Positions 33,241 through 40,725 of a DNA stretch of 40,725 bases are shown piece by piece. Numbering within the stretch: the stretch's first letter is position 1; every line of letters starts with the position of its first letter. A program made the translations under genes and the position numbers. The stretch is from Clostridium sp. (GTDB lineage: Bacteria > Bacillota > Clostridia > Clostridiales > Clostridiaceae), in NCBI RefSeq assembly GCF_030532265.1, contig NZ_JAUNLM010000004.1:1255-41979 (forward strand), in the 5' to 3' direction. Below the pieces are notes generated by a model. The model ran no database searches. It saw only the letters and a list, made by a program, of their open reading frames with translations, and had not been told where the DNA came from.

Positions 33241-34719
33241 ATGAAAGGTGATATTAAAAATAGTGTAACAAAAGTAATGATTGTTTTCTTATTTTTACTT
33301 ATAGCCCTTATATCATATATGGCTTATTTTCAGGTGTTTAAAGCTCCTAAAATTTCAGAGATGCCAGGTAATCAAAGATCATGGGCTAAGAGAAATGAAG
33401 TTTTAAGAGGGGAAATAAAAGACCGAGATGGGAATGTAATTGCAAAAAGTGTAAGAGAAAAAAATAATACTCAAAAGAGAGAATATGAGTATGGAGCTTT
33501 GTATGCTCATCCAATAGGATATGTTGATAGTAGATTTGGAATATCAGGGCTTGAAAATTCTTATGATAAACAGCTTACAACTTGTACATCATCAAGTTTC
33601 AATGAATTACTTCATAATTTTAGTATAGATAATTTAAAAAAAGCTTTTGAAAATAGAAATAATGATAAAAATAAAATAGGAAATACAGTAATTACTACTC
33701 TTGATACAAATTTACAAAAAATAGCGTATAATGCATTAGGAAATAATAGAGGTGCAGTTGTAGCACTTAATCCTAAAACAGGAGAAGTTATAGCATCTGT
33801 TTCAAAGCCTAGTTTTAATCCAAATAATTTAGAAGCTGAAATGAAGAAAGCAAATTCAGGAGATAAATTAAATAGTCCACTTATGAATAGAGTTACAGCA
33901 GGAAGATATCCACCTGGATCAACATTTAAAATAATAACAACTGCAAGTGCTCTTGAAAATATTCCAGATGTTACAGGCAAGACCTTTAATGATAGTGGTG
34001 AAATTAAATTCCAAGATGGAAAAAATTTAGCTAATGCAGGTGGAGCTTCATATGGAAATATTGATTTAAGAAAGGCATTTATAGTTTCAAGTAATGTTGT
34101 TTATGGAACACTTGCTATGCAACTTGGAAATGATAAGTTATTAAAAACAGCAGAAAATTTTGGATTTAATAGTCAGATACCAGCAAATGGTTTTACTATA
34201 TCTCCAAGTGAATTTCCAAAGCTTGAAAGTTATCAAATTGGTGATATAGCAAGAAGTGGTATTGGGCAAGCAAGTATACTTGCAACTCCTATACAAATGG
34301 CACTAGCAACTTCAGCAGTTGCAAATAATGGTGTTATAATGGAGCCACAATTAGTAAAAAGTGTTGTTGATGACAAAGGAAAAACTGTTGAAACAATGAA
34401 ATCTAAAGAATATAGAAAAGCTATGACTGAAGGTCAAGCTACAATTATTAAAGGATATATGCAAGGATTGGTTCAAAAAAATGTAAAAAGTGGAAAGTGG
34501 AGTTTCTTTGATGGAATAAATGCTGCTGGTAAAACTGGAACAGCAGATCACAATAATGCAGATGGTAGTCCTGCAACTCCACATTCTTGGTTTGTTGGAT
34601 TTGCTCCGGCAAATGATCCTAAGATAGTTGTGGCAGTCATAGTTGAAGAAGGTGGATTTGGAGCTGGAAAAGCTGCAACAGTTGCTGGAAAAGTAATGAA
34701 TAGTGAATTAAACAAATAA
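33241..34719 (+). CDS. Class B penicillin-binding protein (transpeptidase)
   Basis: This is 492 aa. An N-terminal membrane anchor (residues about 13-31) is followed by a short pedestal (RSWAKRNEVLRGEIKDRDGN is the usual first motif) and the transpeptidase domain (about 160-490). Active-site motifs are all present: Ser227-x-x-Lys230 in PGSTFKIITT, Ser283-x-Asn285 in VSSNVVYG, and Lys431-Thr-Gly433 in AGKTGTADH. It crosslinks stem peptides and works with the SEDS protein encoded just upstream. At 492 aa it is short for a PBP2 or FtsI and has no PASTA repeats, resembling actinobacterial PbpA and its clostridial relatives. A perfect terminator overlaps the stop, so the FHA-SEDS-PBP operon ends here. 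Confidence 0.94.
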   Translation: MKGDIKNSVTKVMIVFLFLLIALISYMAYFQVFKAPKISEMPGNQRSWAKRNEVLRGEIKDRDGNVIAKSVREKNNTQKREYEYGALYAHPIGYVDSRFGISGLENSYDKQLTTCTSSSFNELLHNFSIDNLKKAFENRNNDKNKIGNTVITTLDTNLQKIAYNALGNNRGAVVALNPKTGEVIASVSKPSFNPNNLEAEMKKANSGDKLNSPLMNRVTAGRYPPGSTFKIITTASALENIPDVTGKTFNDSGEIKFQDGKNLANAGGASYGNIDLRKAFIVSSNVVYGTLAMQLGNDKLLKTAENFGFNSQIPANGFTISPSEFPKLESYQIGDIARSGIGQASILATPIQMALATSAVANNGVIMEPQLVKSVVDDKGKTVETMKSKEYRKAMTEGQATIIKGYMQGLVQKNVKSGKWSFFDGINAAGKTGTADHNNADGSPATPHSWFVGFAPANDPKIVVAVIVEEGGFGAGKAATVAGKVMNSELNK

Positions 34720-34749
34720 AAAAGAGCATTTATAAATGCTCTTTTTTAT
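34718..34749 (+). terminator. Intrinsic terminator ending the FHA-SEDS-PBP operon
   Basis: A perfect palindrome (34718-34747; arm AAAAAAGAGCATTTA) whose 3' arm supplies the T6 run. The first bases overlap the stop codon. Confidence 0.87.
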
Positions 34750-34795
34750 TTATTTAATTTATCTATAATTTAATTATATTTTTATTTTGCTTAAG

Positions 34796-34804
34796 TGATA
34801 TAAT
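34796..34804 (+). promoter_or_regulatory. Extended -10 element before uvrC
   Basis: TG-A-TATAAT at 34796-34804, about 27 bp upstream of the GGAGGTGAT ribosome site. No clear -35. Confidence 0.5.
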
Positions 34805-34843
34805 TATTTATATAATAATTATTATAGCTTGGAGGTGATTAGA

Positions 34844-36712
34844 ATTTTTGATTTTGAATATCAATTAAAGATATTACCAGATAATCCAGGTGTTTATTTA
34901 ATGAAAAATAATCTTGGAGAAATAATTTATGTTGGTAAAGCAAAAAATTTAAAAAATAGAGTAAGGCAATATTTTAGAAATTCAAAAAATCATTCAGAAA
35001 AAGTAAGAGCTATGGTAAAGAATATAGCTGAATTTGAATATATAATTACTGATTCTGAAATTGAAGCATTAATATTAGAGTGTAATTTAATAAAAAAGCA
35101 TAGTCCGAAATATAACATATCTTTAAAAGATGATAAATTTTATCCTTTTATAAAAATAACTACTAATGAAGACTTTCCAAGAGTTTTTATAACAAGAAAT
35201 TTTGCAAAAGATGGTAATAAGTATTTTGGACCTTATACTAATGGAGCTGCCGTATATGAAACTATAAATTTAATAAGAAAAGTTTTTCCAATAAGAACTT
35301 GTAAAAGATCTATAACTGAAGATGGAGAAAGAACAAGGCCTTGTTTAAATTTTCATATAAATAAATGCAATGCACCTTGTGGCGGTTATGTCTCGAAGGT
35401 TGATTATGGAAAAATGATAAATTCAGTAATTGATATATTAAATGGAAAAGATAAAGATGTTACTAAAGAGCTTAAAGAGAAGATGGAAGAGGCTGCTAAT
35501 AATTTAGAATTTGAAAAAGCAGCATCTTATAGAGATAAAATATTAGCAATCGATACTTTAGTTCAAAAGCAGAAAATGTTTAAAATAACTGATGAAGATG
35601 AAGATTTTATAAATATATATAGTGATGAAAAAGATAGCTGTGTTCAAGTTTTCTTTTTAAGAGAAGGAAAAGTAACTGGAAGAGAGCATTTTATGATTGA
35701 AAATACTTCTGGTGAAGAAGAAAGCGAAGTTATATCTAAATTTATAGTTAGTTTTTATAGTGGGGTTTCTAAAATACCTAAGAATATATATTTACCATAT
35801 GTTGATGATCATGATATTTTGGAAGAATTATTAACAATAAAAAGAGGATCGAAGGTTTGGATTAAAATTCCTAAAAAAGGCGAGAAGAAAAGTATGTTAG
35901 ATATGGTAAAGGAAAATGCTAAAATAACTTTACAGCAATTTAAAGATAAAATTTTAAAAGAAAAAGAAATAAATAAAATTTCTTTAGAAGAACTTGCGCA
36001 GTTACTTAATTTAGACGATATCCCAAATAGGATAGAAGCTTATGATATATCTAATATACAAGGGGTAGATTCTGTAGGAAGTATGATTGTTTTTGAAAAT
36101 GGTAAAGCAAAAAATAGTGATTATAGAAGGTTTAGAATAAAAACTGTAAAAGGTGCCAATGATTATGATAGTATGAGAGAAATATTGGCAAGAAGATTTG
36201 AACATGGTTTAAAAGAAATAAAAGAGATTCAAGAAAGAAACTTAGTATTTTCAAATGGCAAATTTTCTAACTTTCCTGATTTAATAATGATGGATGGAGG
36301 AAAGGGACAAATTAATATAGCTTTAGAAGTTCTAAATAAACTAGGGATAGAAATACCTGTATGTGGACTTGTAAAGGATGATAAGCATCAAACTAGAGGT
36401 ATTATATATAATAACGAGGAGCTTATAATAAATAGAAGTTCAAATCTTATGCAACTTATAAGAAGAATACAAGATGAAGTACATAGATTTGCAATTACAT
36501 ATCATAGATCACTTAGGGATAAAAGAACACTTCATTCTATATTAGATGATATACCTAATATAGGGGCAAAGAGAAGAAAAGAGCTTCTTATGAAATTTGG
36601 TAGTGTTGAAAATGTTAAAAAGGCAACTTTACAAGAATTATTGGATACGCCGAGCATAGATAAAAAAGCAGCTAAAAGTATAATAGAATATTTTAATGGA
36701 ACTAAAATTTAA
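34844..36712 (+). CDS. uvrC: Excinuclease ABC subunit C, apparent ATT start
   Basis: This is 622 aa from the ATT at 34844, counting the ATT as the first residue. The upstream TTG at 34829 overlaps the strong ribosome site GGAGGTGAT (34831-34839) and has none of its own, so the ATT 8 nt after GGAGG is the likely start, giving M-FDFEYQL as in relatives. There is no ATG, GTG or TTG nearby. The N-terminal GIY-YIG nuclease (PGVYLMKN, IIYVGKAKNLKNRVRQYF) makes the 3' cut. A Cys-rich stretch (IRTCKRSI, RPCLNFHINKCNAPCGGY) may hold an iron-sulphur cluster. The UVR motif (NNLEFEKAASYRDKI) binds UvrB, and the RNase-H-like nuclease (AYDISNIQGVDSVGSMIVFE, MMDGGKGQ) makes the 5' cut. A C-terminal HhH pair ends it (ILDDIPNIGAKRRKELL). 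Confidence 0.95.
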   Translation: MFDFEYQLKILPDNPGVYLMKNNLGEIIYVGKAKNLKNRVRQYFRNSKNHSEKVRAMVKNIAEFEYIITDSEIEALILECNLIKKHSPKYNISLKDDKFYPFIKITTNEDFPRVFITRNFAKDGNKYFGPYTNGAAVYETINLIRKVFPIRTCKRSITEDGERTRPCLNFHINKCNAPCGGYVSKVDYGKMINSVIDILNGKDKDVTKELKEKMEEAANNLEFEKAASYRDKILAIDTLVQKQKMFKITDEDEDFINIYSDEKDSCVQVFFLREGKVTGREHFMIENTSGEEESEVISKFIVSFYSGVSKIPKNIYLPYVDDHDILEELLTIKRGSKVWIKIPKKGEKKSMLDMVKENAKITLQQFKDKILKEKEINKISLEELAQLLNLDDIPNRIEAYDISNIQGVDSVGSMIVFENGKAKNSDYRRFRIKTVKGANDYDSMREILARRFEHGLKEIKEIQERNLVFSNGKFSNFPDLIMMDGGKGQINIALEVLNKLGIEIPVCGLVKDDKHQTRGIIYNNEELIINRSSNLMQLIRRIQDEVHRFAITYHRSLRDKRTLHSILDDIPNIGAKRRKELLMKFGSVENVKKATLQELLDTPSIDKKAAKSIIEYFNGTKI

Positions 36713-36812
36713 TTAAAATAATATAAATGTAATAGTAAAAGACTTGTTTTAATTTCCAATTTAGAATATACTAATTAATTGTAAAAAAAATATATTTCAA
36801 GGAGTTTTATGG

Positions 36813-37721
36813 ATGAATAAGTATAGTGGATTATTCAAAAACATATATTCAGAAAATCAAATAGAGTTAAATGCAAAAATGCGTGATCATATATATTTCA
36901 AGGTTGGTGGACCAGTAGATGTGTTGCTTAAGCCTAATACAAAAGAGCAAGTAGTTAAAACTATAAAAGTTTGTTTAGAAAATAACATTCCTTATTATGT
37001 TATAGGAAATGGTTCAAACTTACTTGTTAAAGATGGTGGAATAAGAGGAGTAGTAATTAAGCTTACAGAACTTAATTCAATAAGAGTAGAAGGTAATAAG
37101 ATTATTGCTGAAACTGGAGCACTTTTAAAGGATGTTTCAAATGAAGCTTTAAACAATAAGTTAACAGGTTTGGAATTTGCTTGTGGTATACCAGGATCTA
37201 TCGGTGGAGCTGTATTTATGAATGCAGGTGCTTATGGCGGAGAAATTAAAGATGTTATTGAAAGTGCAGAAGTATTATTAGAAGATGGAAGTATAGTAAG
37301 TCATAATAATGAAGAGTTAAAATTAGGATATAGAACTTCAAAAGTTATGACTGAAAATGGAATAGTTTTAGAAGCTACTTTTAATTTAAAAAATGGTGAA
37401 TATGATGATATAAAGAATGTGGTTGAAGACTTAACTCAAAAAAGAGAATCTAAACAACCGTTAGAATATCCATCAGCAGGAAGCACATTTAAAAGACCAG
37501 AGGGATATTTTGCAGGAAAATTAATTCAAGATGCTGGACTTAAAGGTTATTCAATAGGTGGAGCAGCTGTATCATCAAAGCACTCAGGCTTTGTTATAAA
37601 TAAAGGTGGAGCAACAGCTAAAGATATATTAGACCTTATAGCTCATATTCAAAAAGAAGTTAAAGATCAATTTGGAGTAGATCTTCATCCGGAAGTTAGA
37701 ATAATAGGAGAAGATTTATAA
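36813..37721 (+). CDS. murB: UDP-N-acetylenolpyruvoylglucosamine reductase
   Basis: This 302-aa FAD enzyme reduces UDP-GlcNAc-enolpyruvate to UDP-MurNAc with NADPH, the second committed step of peptidoglycan precursor synthesis. FAD-binding motifs are [20 protein letters not shown] (about 68-87) and [20 protein letters not shown] (about 127-146). The catalytic segment is [20 protein letters not shown], with a conserved Ser, and the late [10 protein letters not shown] supplies the Glu. Length and motifs fit the shorter type II MurB of Gram-positives. AAGGAG precedes the ATG at 36813 by 8 nt. It is a single gene between uvrC and rapZ. Confidence 0.97.
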   Translation: MNKYSGLFKNIYSENQIELNAKMRDHIYFKVGGPVDVLLKPNTKEQVVKTIKVCLENNIPYYVIGNGSNLLVKDGGIRGVVIKLTELNSIRVEGNKIIAETGALLKDVSNEALNNKLTGLEFACGIPGSIGGAVFMNAGAYGGEIKDVIESAEVLLEDGSIVSHNNEELKLGYRTSKVMTENGIVLEATFNLKNGEYDDIKNVVEDLTQKRESKQPLEYPSAGSTFKRPEGYFAGKLIQDAGLKGYSIGGAAVSSKHSGFVINKGGATAKDILDLIAHIQKEVKDQFGVDLHPEVRIIGEDL

Positions 37722-37741
37722 TTTAATAATTTATAATTTTT

Positions 37742-37776
37742 AAATAAGCTCATTTTTATGAGCTTATTTTTTATAT
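37742..37776 (+). terminator. Intrinsic terminator after murB
   Basis: AAATAAGCTCAT (37742-37753), loop TTTT, ATGAGCTTATTT (37758-37769), then TTTTAT. Confidence 0.83.
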
Positions 37777-37941
37777 ATTTAATATCAAAAATAATTTTAT
37801 ATTTAATAATGAAAAAAATAAAGAGTTTATTAAGTTATTTAAATAGTCTATAAAATATAAAAGTAGTGATTTATAATATAATTTATTGCTAATATTATAA
37901 TAGCTACATTGAAGGTTAGATTATATATTAAAAAGTATATA

Positions 37942-37950
37942 TGATATAAT
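37942..37950 (+). promoter_or_regulatory. Extended -10 element before rapZ
   Basis: TG-A-TATAAT at 37942-37950, 33 bp upstream of the rapZ ATG; the same 9-mer occurs before ftsE and uvrC. Confidence 0.5.
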
Positions 37951-37983
37951 TATATATATAGGACTTTTAAAGGAGGAGTAAGT

Positions 37984-38862
37984 ATGAGATTCGTAATAGT
38001 TACAGGATTATCAGGAGCAGGAAAGACAGAAGCAACAAGAAGTTTAGAAGATTTAGGATACTTTTGTGTTGATAACCTTCCACCACAATTAATACCAAAA
38101 TTTGCTGAAGCATGTAAGAATGGAAATATAGAAAAAGTAGCAATAGTTACTGATATAAGAGGTGGAATATTCTTTGATGATTTATTTGAGAGCTTAGTAT
38201 ACTTAAAAAATAATGATTTTAAATATGAAATTTTATTTTTAGAAGCATCAAATGAAGTATTAGTAAAGAGATTTAAAGAAGCAAGAAGAACACATCCTCT
38301 TTCACCAAAGTCTCGTGTACTTACAGGAATAATTGAAGAAAGAAATAAACTTAGAGAAGTTAAAGATAGAGCTGATGTAATAATTGATACATCAAAGTAT
38401 GCAATTAGAGATTTAAGGGAAAAAATGAATTCATATTATGGTTCAGCAGAAGAGCCAGATAAAGAACTTTCAGTAACTGTTTTAAGTTTTGGATTTAAAT
38501 ATGGTATACCAGTTGATTCAGATTTAGTATTTGATGTTAGATTTATTCCAAATCCATTTTATATACCGGAGTTAAAGCAGTTTTCAGGTTTAGAAGAGCC
38601 GGTTCAAAAGTATGTTTTAGAGCAAAAAGAAACAGAAGGCTTTTTGGAAAAACTTATGGATATGCTTAAATTTTTAATTCCTAATTACACTAAGGAAGGA
38701 AAGAGACAGCTTATTATTTCAATAGGATGTACAGGGGGAAGACATAGATCTGTTGCAATAGCTAATAAAGTTTATGAGCTTTTATCAAAAGAAGGATATA
38801 AAACAGGCATTGAGCATAGAGATATAATTGAAGATGTAAACAAGGGAGAAAAGAAACTATGA
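37984..38862 (+). CDS. rapZ: RNase adapter / nucleotide-binding protein RapZ (YvcJ)
   Basis: This 292-aa P-loop protein has Walker A GLSGAGKT (8-15), a conserved [13 protein letters not shown] segment, and [20 protein letters not shown]. Its C-terminal domain (about 150-292) starts [20 protein letters not shown] and contains [12 protein letters not shown] and [19 protein letters not shown]. In E. coli RapZ senses GlcN6P precursors and guides RNase E to the small RNA GlmZ. In Bacillus YvcJ has GTPase activity and affects competence. Firmicutes lack GlmZ, so the role here is less clear. GGAGGAG precedes the ATG. The stop overlaps the yvcK start by 4 bp (ATGA). Confidence 0.96.
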   Translation: MRFVIVTGLSGAGKTEATRSLEDLGYFCVDNLPPQLIPKFAEACKNGNIEKVAIVTDIRGGIFFDDLFESLVYLKNNDFKYEILFLEASNEVLVKRFKEARRTHPLSPKSRVLTGIIEERNKLREVKDRADVIIDTSKYAIRDLREKMNSYYGSAEEPDKELSVTVLSFGFKYGIPVDSDLVFDVRFIPNPFYIPELKQFSGLEEPVQKYVLEQKETEGFLEKLMDMLKFLIPNYTKEGKRQLIISIGCTGGRHRSVAIANKVYELLSKEGYKTGIEHRDIIEDVNKGEKKL

Positions 38863-40232
38863 GGCTCTCTGATTGGATTAAACCTGGCATTAGAGTTAAG
38901 AGATGGATTGCATTTGGATTATTTGGAGTGCTTTTAATAGCATTTGGATTTAATGAATTAGTTACTCATAGAGTTTATGATATTTATTATAAATTATTTT
39001 ATATATGTCTTAATGTTACTGGGATATTTGTTATATATATATCAATAACAGAGGGAATGAAGTCTGTTATTGCACTTATGAATAAAGGTTATATAAGAAT
39101 GTCTTTAGATAGTAGAAAGATAGAGACGTTAATAACTGAAAAAAGACTTTTAGTAAAAGGTCCCAAAATAGTTGTTATAGGTGGTGGCACTGGACTTTCA
39201 ACAATGCTTAGGGGCTTAAAATATTATACATCAAATATAACAGCTATAGTTACTGTTGGTGATGATGGTGGAGGTTCTGGAGATTTAAGAGAAGATCTTG
39301 GAATGTTACCACCAGGTGATATAAGAAACTGTATATTGGCATTAGCTGATACTGAACCTTTGATGGAAGATCTTCTTCAATACAGATTTAAGGATGGAAG
39401 GCTTAAAGGACAAAGTTTTGGTAACTTATTTTTAGCTGCCATGGATGGAGTTTCAGGAAACTTTGAAGAAGCAGTACAAAAGATGAGCTCCGTTCTTGCT
39501 GTAACTGGTAAAGTTTTACCTGTTACATTAGATGATATGAAACTAATTGCAGAACTTGAAAATGGAAATACTATAATAGGTGAATCTTATATACCAGAAG
39601 AAGCTATAAAGCAGAAATCAAAAATAAATAAGTTATCTATTGAACCTAAAGATGCTAAACCTTTAGAGGAAGCAATTAAGGCAATAGAAGAAGCTGATGC
39701 TATAGTTATGGGACCAGGAAGTTTATACACAAGTGTTCTTCCAAATCTTTTAGTAAATGGTATTGTAAGCACAATAAAGAAATCAAATGCTTTTAAAATA
39801 TATATATCTAATGTAATGACACAACCAGGAGAAACTGATGGATTTAATGTATCGGATCATATAAAAATTTTAAGAAAATATGGTGGGAAAAATATAGTTG
39901 ATTGTGTTATTGCAAATGTAGGTAGTATAAGCGATTTTATGAAGGAAAAGTATAAGGAAAAAGGATCAGAACCTGTTAAAATTGATAATAAAAAACTAAA
40001 TGATCTTGGAATCGACATAGTTGAGAAAAATCTTGTAAGAGTAAGTAAAGGAACTATAAAGCATGATTCAGATTATTTAGCACAAGTATTAGTTGAAACT
40101 ATAATGGAAAAGAAATTATTATATGATAGAAAGAAAATAATTGAGTACATGTACCTTTCACAACGTATAAAAGAGAGAGATAAGACAGAAAAGAAACATA
40201 AAAGAGAAAGTACTAATAGTCAAGAAAATTAG
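38859..40232 (+). CDS. yvcK: YvcK family gluconeogenesis/cell-shape factor with N-terminal membrane anchor
   Basis: This is 457 aa. Two N-terminal membrane spans (about 14-34 and 46-64) precede the cytoplasmic CofD-like domain. [18 protein letters not shown] (107-124), [20 protein letters not shown] and [14 protein letters not shown] bind a UDP-sugar or nucleotide ligand. [16 protein letters not shown] and [20 protein letters not shown] are further family blocks. B. subtilis YvcK binds UDP-sugars and is needed for growth on gluconeogenic carbon and for proper wall synthesis. The Bacillus protein is about 317 aa and lacks the two spans; clostridial forms often carry this longer membrane-bound version. 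It is translationally coupled to rapZ by ATGA. whiA, the usual third gene, is not found next to it. Confidence 0.94.
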   Translation: MRLSDWIKPGIRVKRWIAFGLFGVLLIAFGFNELVTHRVYDIYYKLFYICLNVTGIFVIYISITEGMKSVIALMNKGYIRMSLDSRKIETLITEKRLLVKGPKIVVIGGGTGLSTMLRGLKYYTSNITAIVTVGDDGGGSGDLREDLGMLPPGDIRNCILALADTEPLMEDLLQYRFKDGRLKGQSFGNLFLAAMDGVSGNFEEAVQKMSSVLAVTGKVLPVTLDDMKLIAELENGNTIIGESYIPEEAIKQKSKINKLSIEPKDAKPLEEAIKAIEEADAIVMGPGSLYTSVLPNLLVNGIVSTIKKSNAFKIYISNVMTQPGETDGFNVSDHIKILRKYGGKNIVDCVIANVGSISDFMKEKYKEKGSEPVKIDNKKLNDLGIDIVEKNLVRVSKGTIKHDSDYLAQVLVETIMEKKLLYDRKKIIEYMYLSQRIKERDKTEKKHKRESTNSQEN

Positions 40233-40249
40233 TATTTGATTATTTAAAT

Positions 40250-40306
40250 AAAAAGAGCTAAATAGAATTCTTAATATTTAAGGATTTTTCTATTTAGCTC
40301 TTTTTT
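40250..40306 (+). terminator. Long intrinsic terminator after yvcK
   Basis: GAGCTAAATAGAA (40255-40267) pairs with TTCTATTTAGCTC (40288-40300), flanked by A5 and T6. The loop can itself pair (ATTCTTAA with TTAAGGAT). Confidence 0.82.
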
Positions 40307-40503
40307 ATTGTTATTTTAATTTAAAAATAGAAAATAAATAGTTTTAGAATTTTATTTATGGACATGTAATTTTCGAAATTAATATAAGTATATATAAAAT
40401 ATAATATTAATCTTAAAATTTTAATGATTTTAATTTAACATTATATGTCAATAAAAATTTTTAGAATTAATATTTATGAATTAAACATGAAGGTAGGTAT
40501 ATT

Positions 40504-40725
40504 ATGAAAAGGTCAAGTGGAATTTTAATGCATATATCATCTTTGCCAGGGAAATATGGAATAGGAACATTAGGAAAAGAAGCATTTGAATTTATAGATT
40601 TTTTAAATGAGGCTGGACAAACTTATTGGCAAGTATTACCTTTAGGGCATACAAGTTATGGAGATTCACCTTATCAATGTTTTTCTGCATTTGCAGGTAA
40701 TCCATATTTTATTGATTTTGATAAT
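40504..40725 (+). CDS. malQ: 4-alpha-glucanotransferase (amylomaltase), 5' part only
   Basis: The ATG at 40504 follows GAAGGTAGG and runs for 74 codons to the window edge. The start RSSGILMHISSLPGKYGIGT and the block FLNEAGQTYWQVLPLGHTSY, then GDSPYQCFSAFAGNPYFIDF, are the classic N-terminal motifs of glycoside hydrolase family 77. The enzyme moves alpha-1,4-glucan chains between maltodextrins and frees glucose, in glycogen or maltose use. The remainder (about 420 aa expected) lies beyond the window. It starts after the yvcK terminator, so it is a new transcription unit in the position where whiA is found in many Firmicutes. Confidence 0.95.
   Translation, partial: MKRSSGILMHISSLPGKYGIGTLGKEAFEFIDFLNEAGQTYWQVLPLGHTSYGDSPYQCFSAFAGNPYFIDFDN

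Noticed and set aside
1-40725. Mobile elements, CRISPR arrays, prophage genes, defence islands
   Set aside because: No transposase, integrase, cas gene, spaced direct-repeat array or phage gene is visible; the toxin-antitoxin pair is at its usual chromosomal locus.

Overview
The window is chromosomal DNA of a very AT-rich, spore-forming Firmicute, most likely a Clostridium (sensu stricto) species. The evidence is strong AGGAGG-type ribosome sites with TTG and GTG starts, an [FeFe]-hydrogenase-like protein, AbrB with a Spo0A-box-like site, a GerS/YdcC-like protein, and gene orders shared with Bacillus and other Firmicutes. Nearly everything is core genome. I see no insertion sequence, prophage, CRISPR array, rRNA or obvious genomic island.

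Layout. 1-2.4 kb (mostly minus): a HAD phosphatase cut by the window edge, a monocistronic [FeFe]-hydrogenase-like protein, a 35-aa membrane peptide and tRNA-Pro(UGG). 2.4-6.2 kb: a secreted CwlO/PcsB-like NlpC/P60 endopeptidase with an unusual leader, then yabB-rsmI facing abrB. 6.2-10 kb: a DUF1836 regulator, a YvrJ peptide and a nuclease-helicase of the DinG/XPD class. 10-13.5 kb: aldose epimerase, YihY membrane protein, galE and a short SSB. 13.5-17.7 kb: a candidate small RNA, a DUF6514-like gene, acpS-nnr-gerS-like, and a MazEF-type module. 18-21.3 kb: split transketolase, a 0.67 kb stretch without genes, and a YitT protein. 21.4-27.7 kb: ftsE-ftsX-ctp-minJ-like-uvrB. 27.8-31.4 kb: a cysteine-motif redox-like protein and uvrA. 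31.5-34.7 kb: an FHA-SEDS-transpeptidase operon. 34.8-40.7 kb: uvrC, murB, rapZ-yvcK and the start of malQ.

Two themes run through the right half. One is envelope growth and division: FtsEX, S41 protease, MinJ-like PDZ protein, FHA/FtsW-RodA/PBP, MurB, RapZ/YvcK, plus the NlpC/P60 hydrolase further left, which is the type of enzyme FtsEX controls in other Firmicutes. The other is nucleotide excision repair: uvrB, uvrA and uvrC all lie within 11 kb, each in its own transcriptional context.

I did not find a clearly undescribed multi-gene system. The best leads are: uvrC apparently starting at an ATT codon; a hairpin between Shine-Dalgarno and AUG of the NlpC/P60 gene; a compact promoter-to-terminator unit that looks like an ~87-nt small RNA; a MazE-type antitoxin that seems to lack its DNA-binding strand, at a locus where alr is missing; and a 36-bp perfect palindrome at the ribosome site of yvrJ. 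All calls were made by reading; no database or folding program was run.
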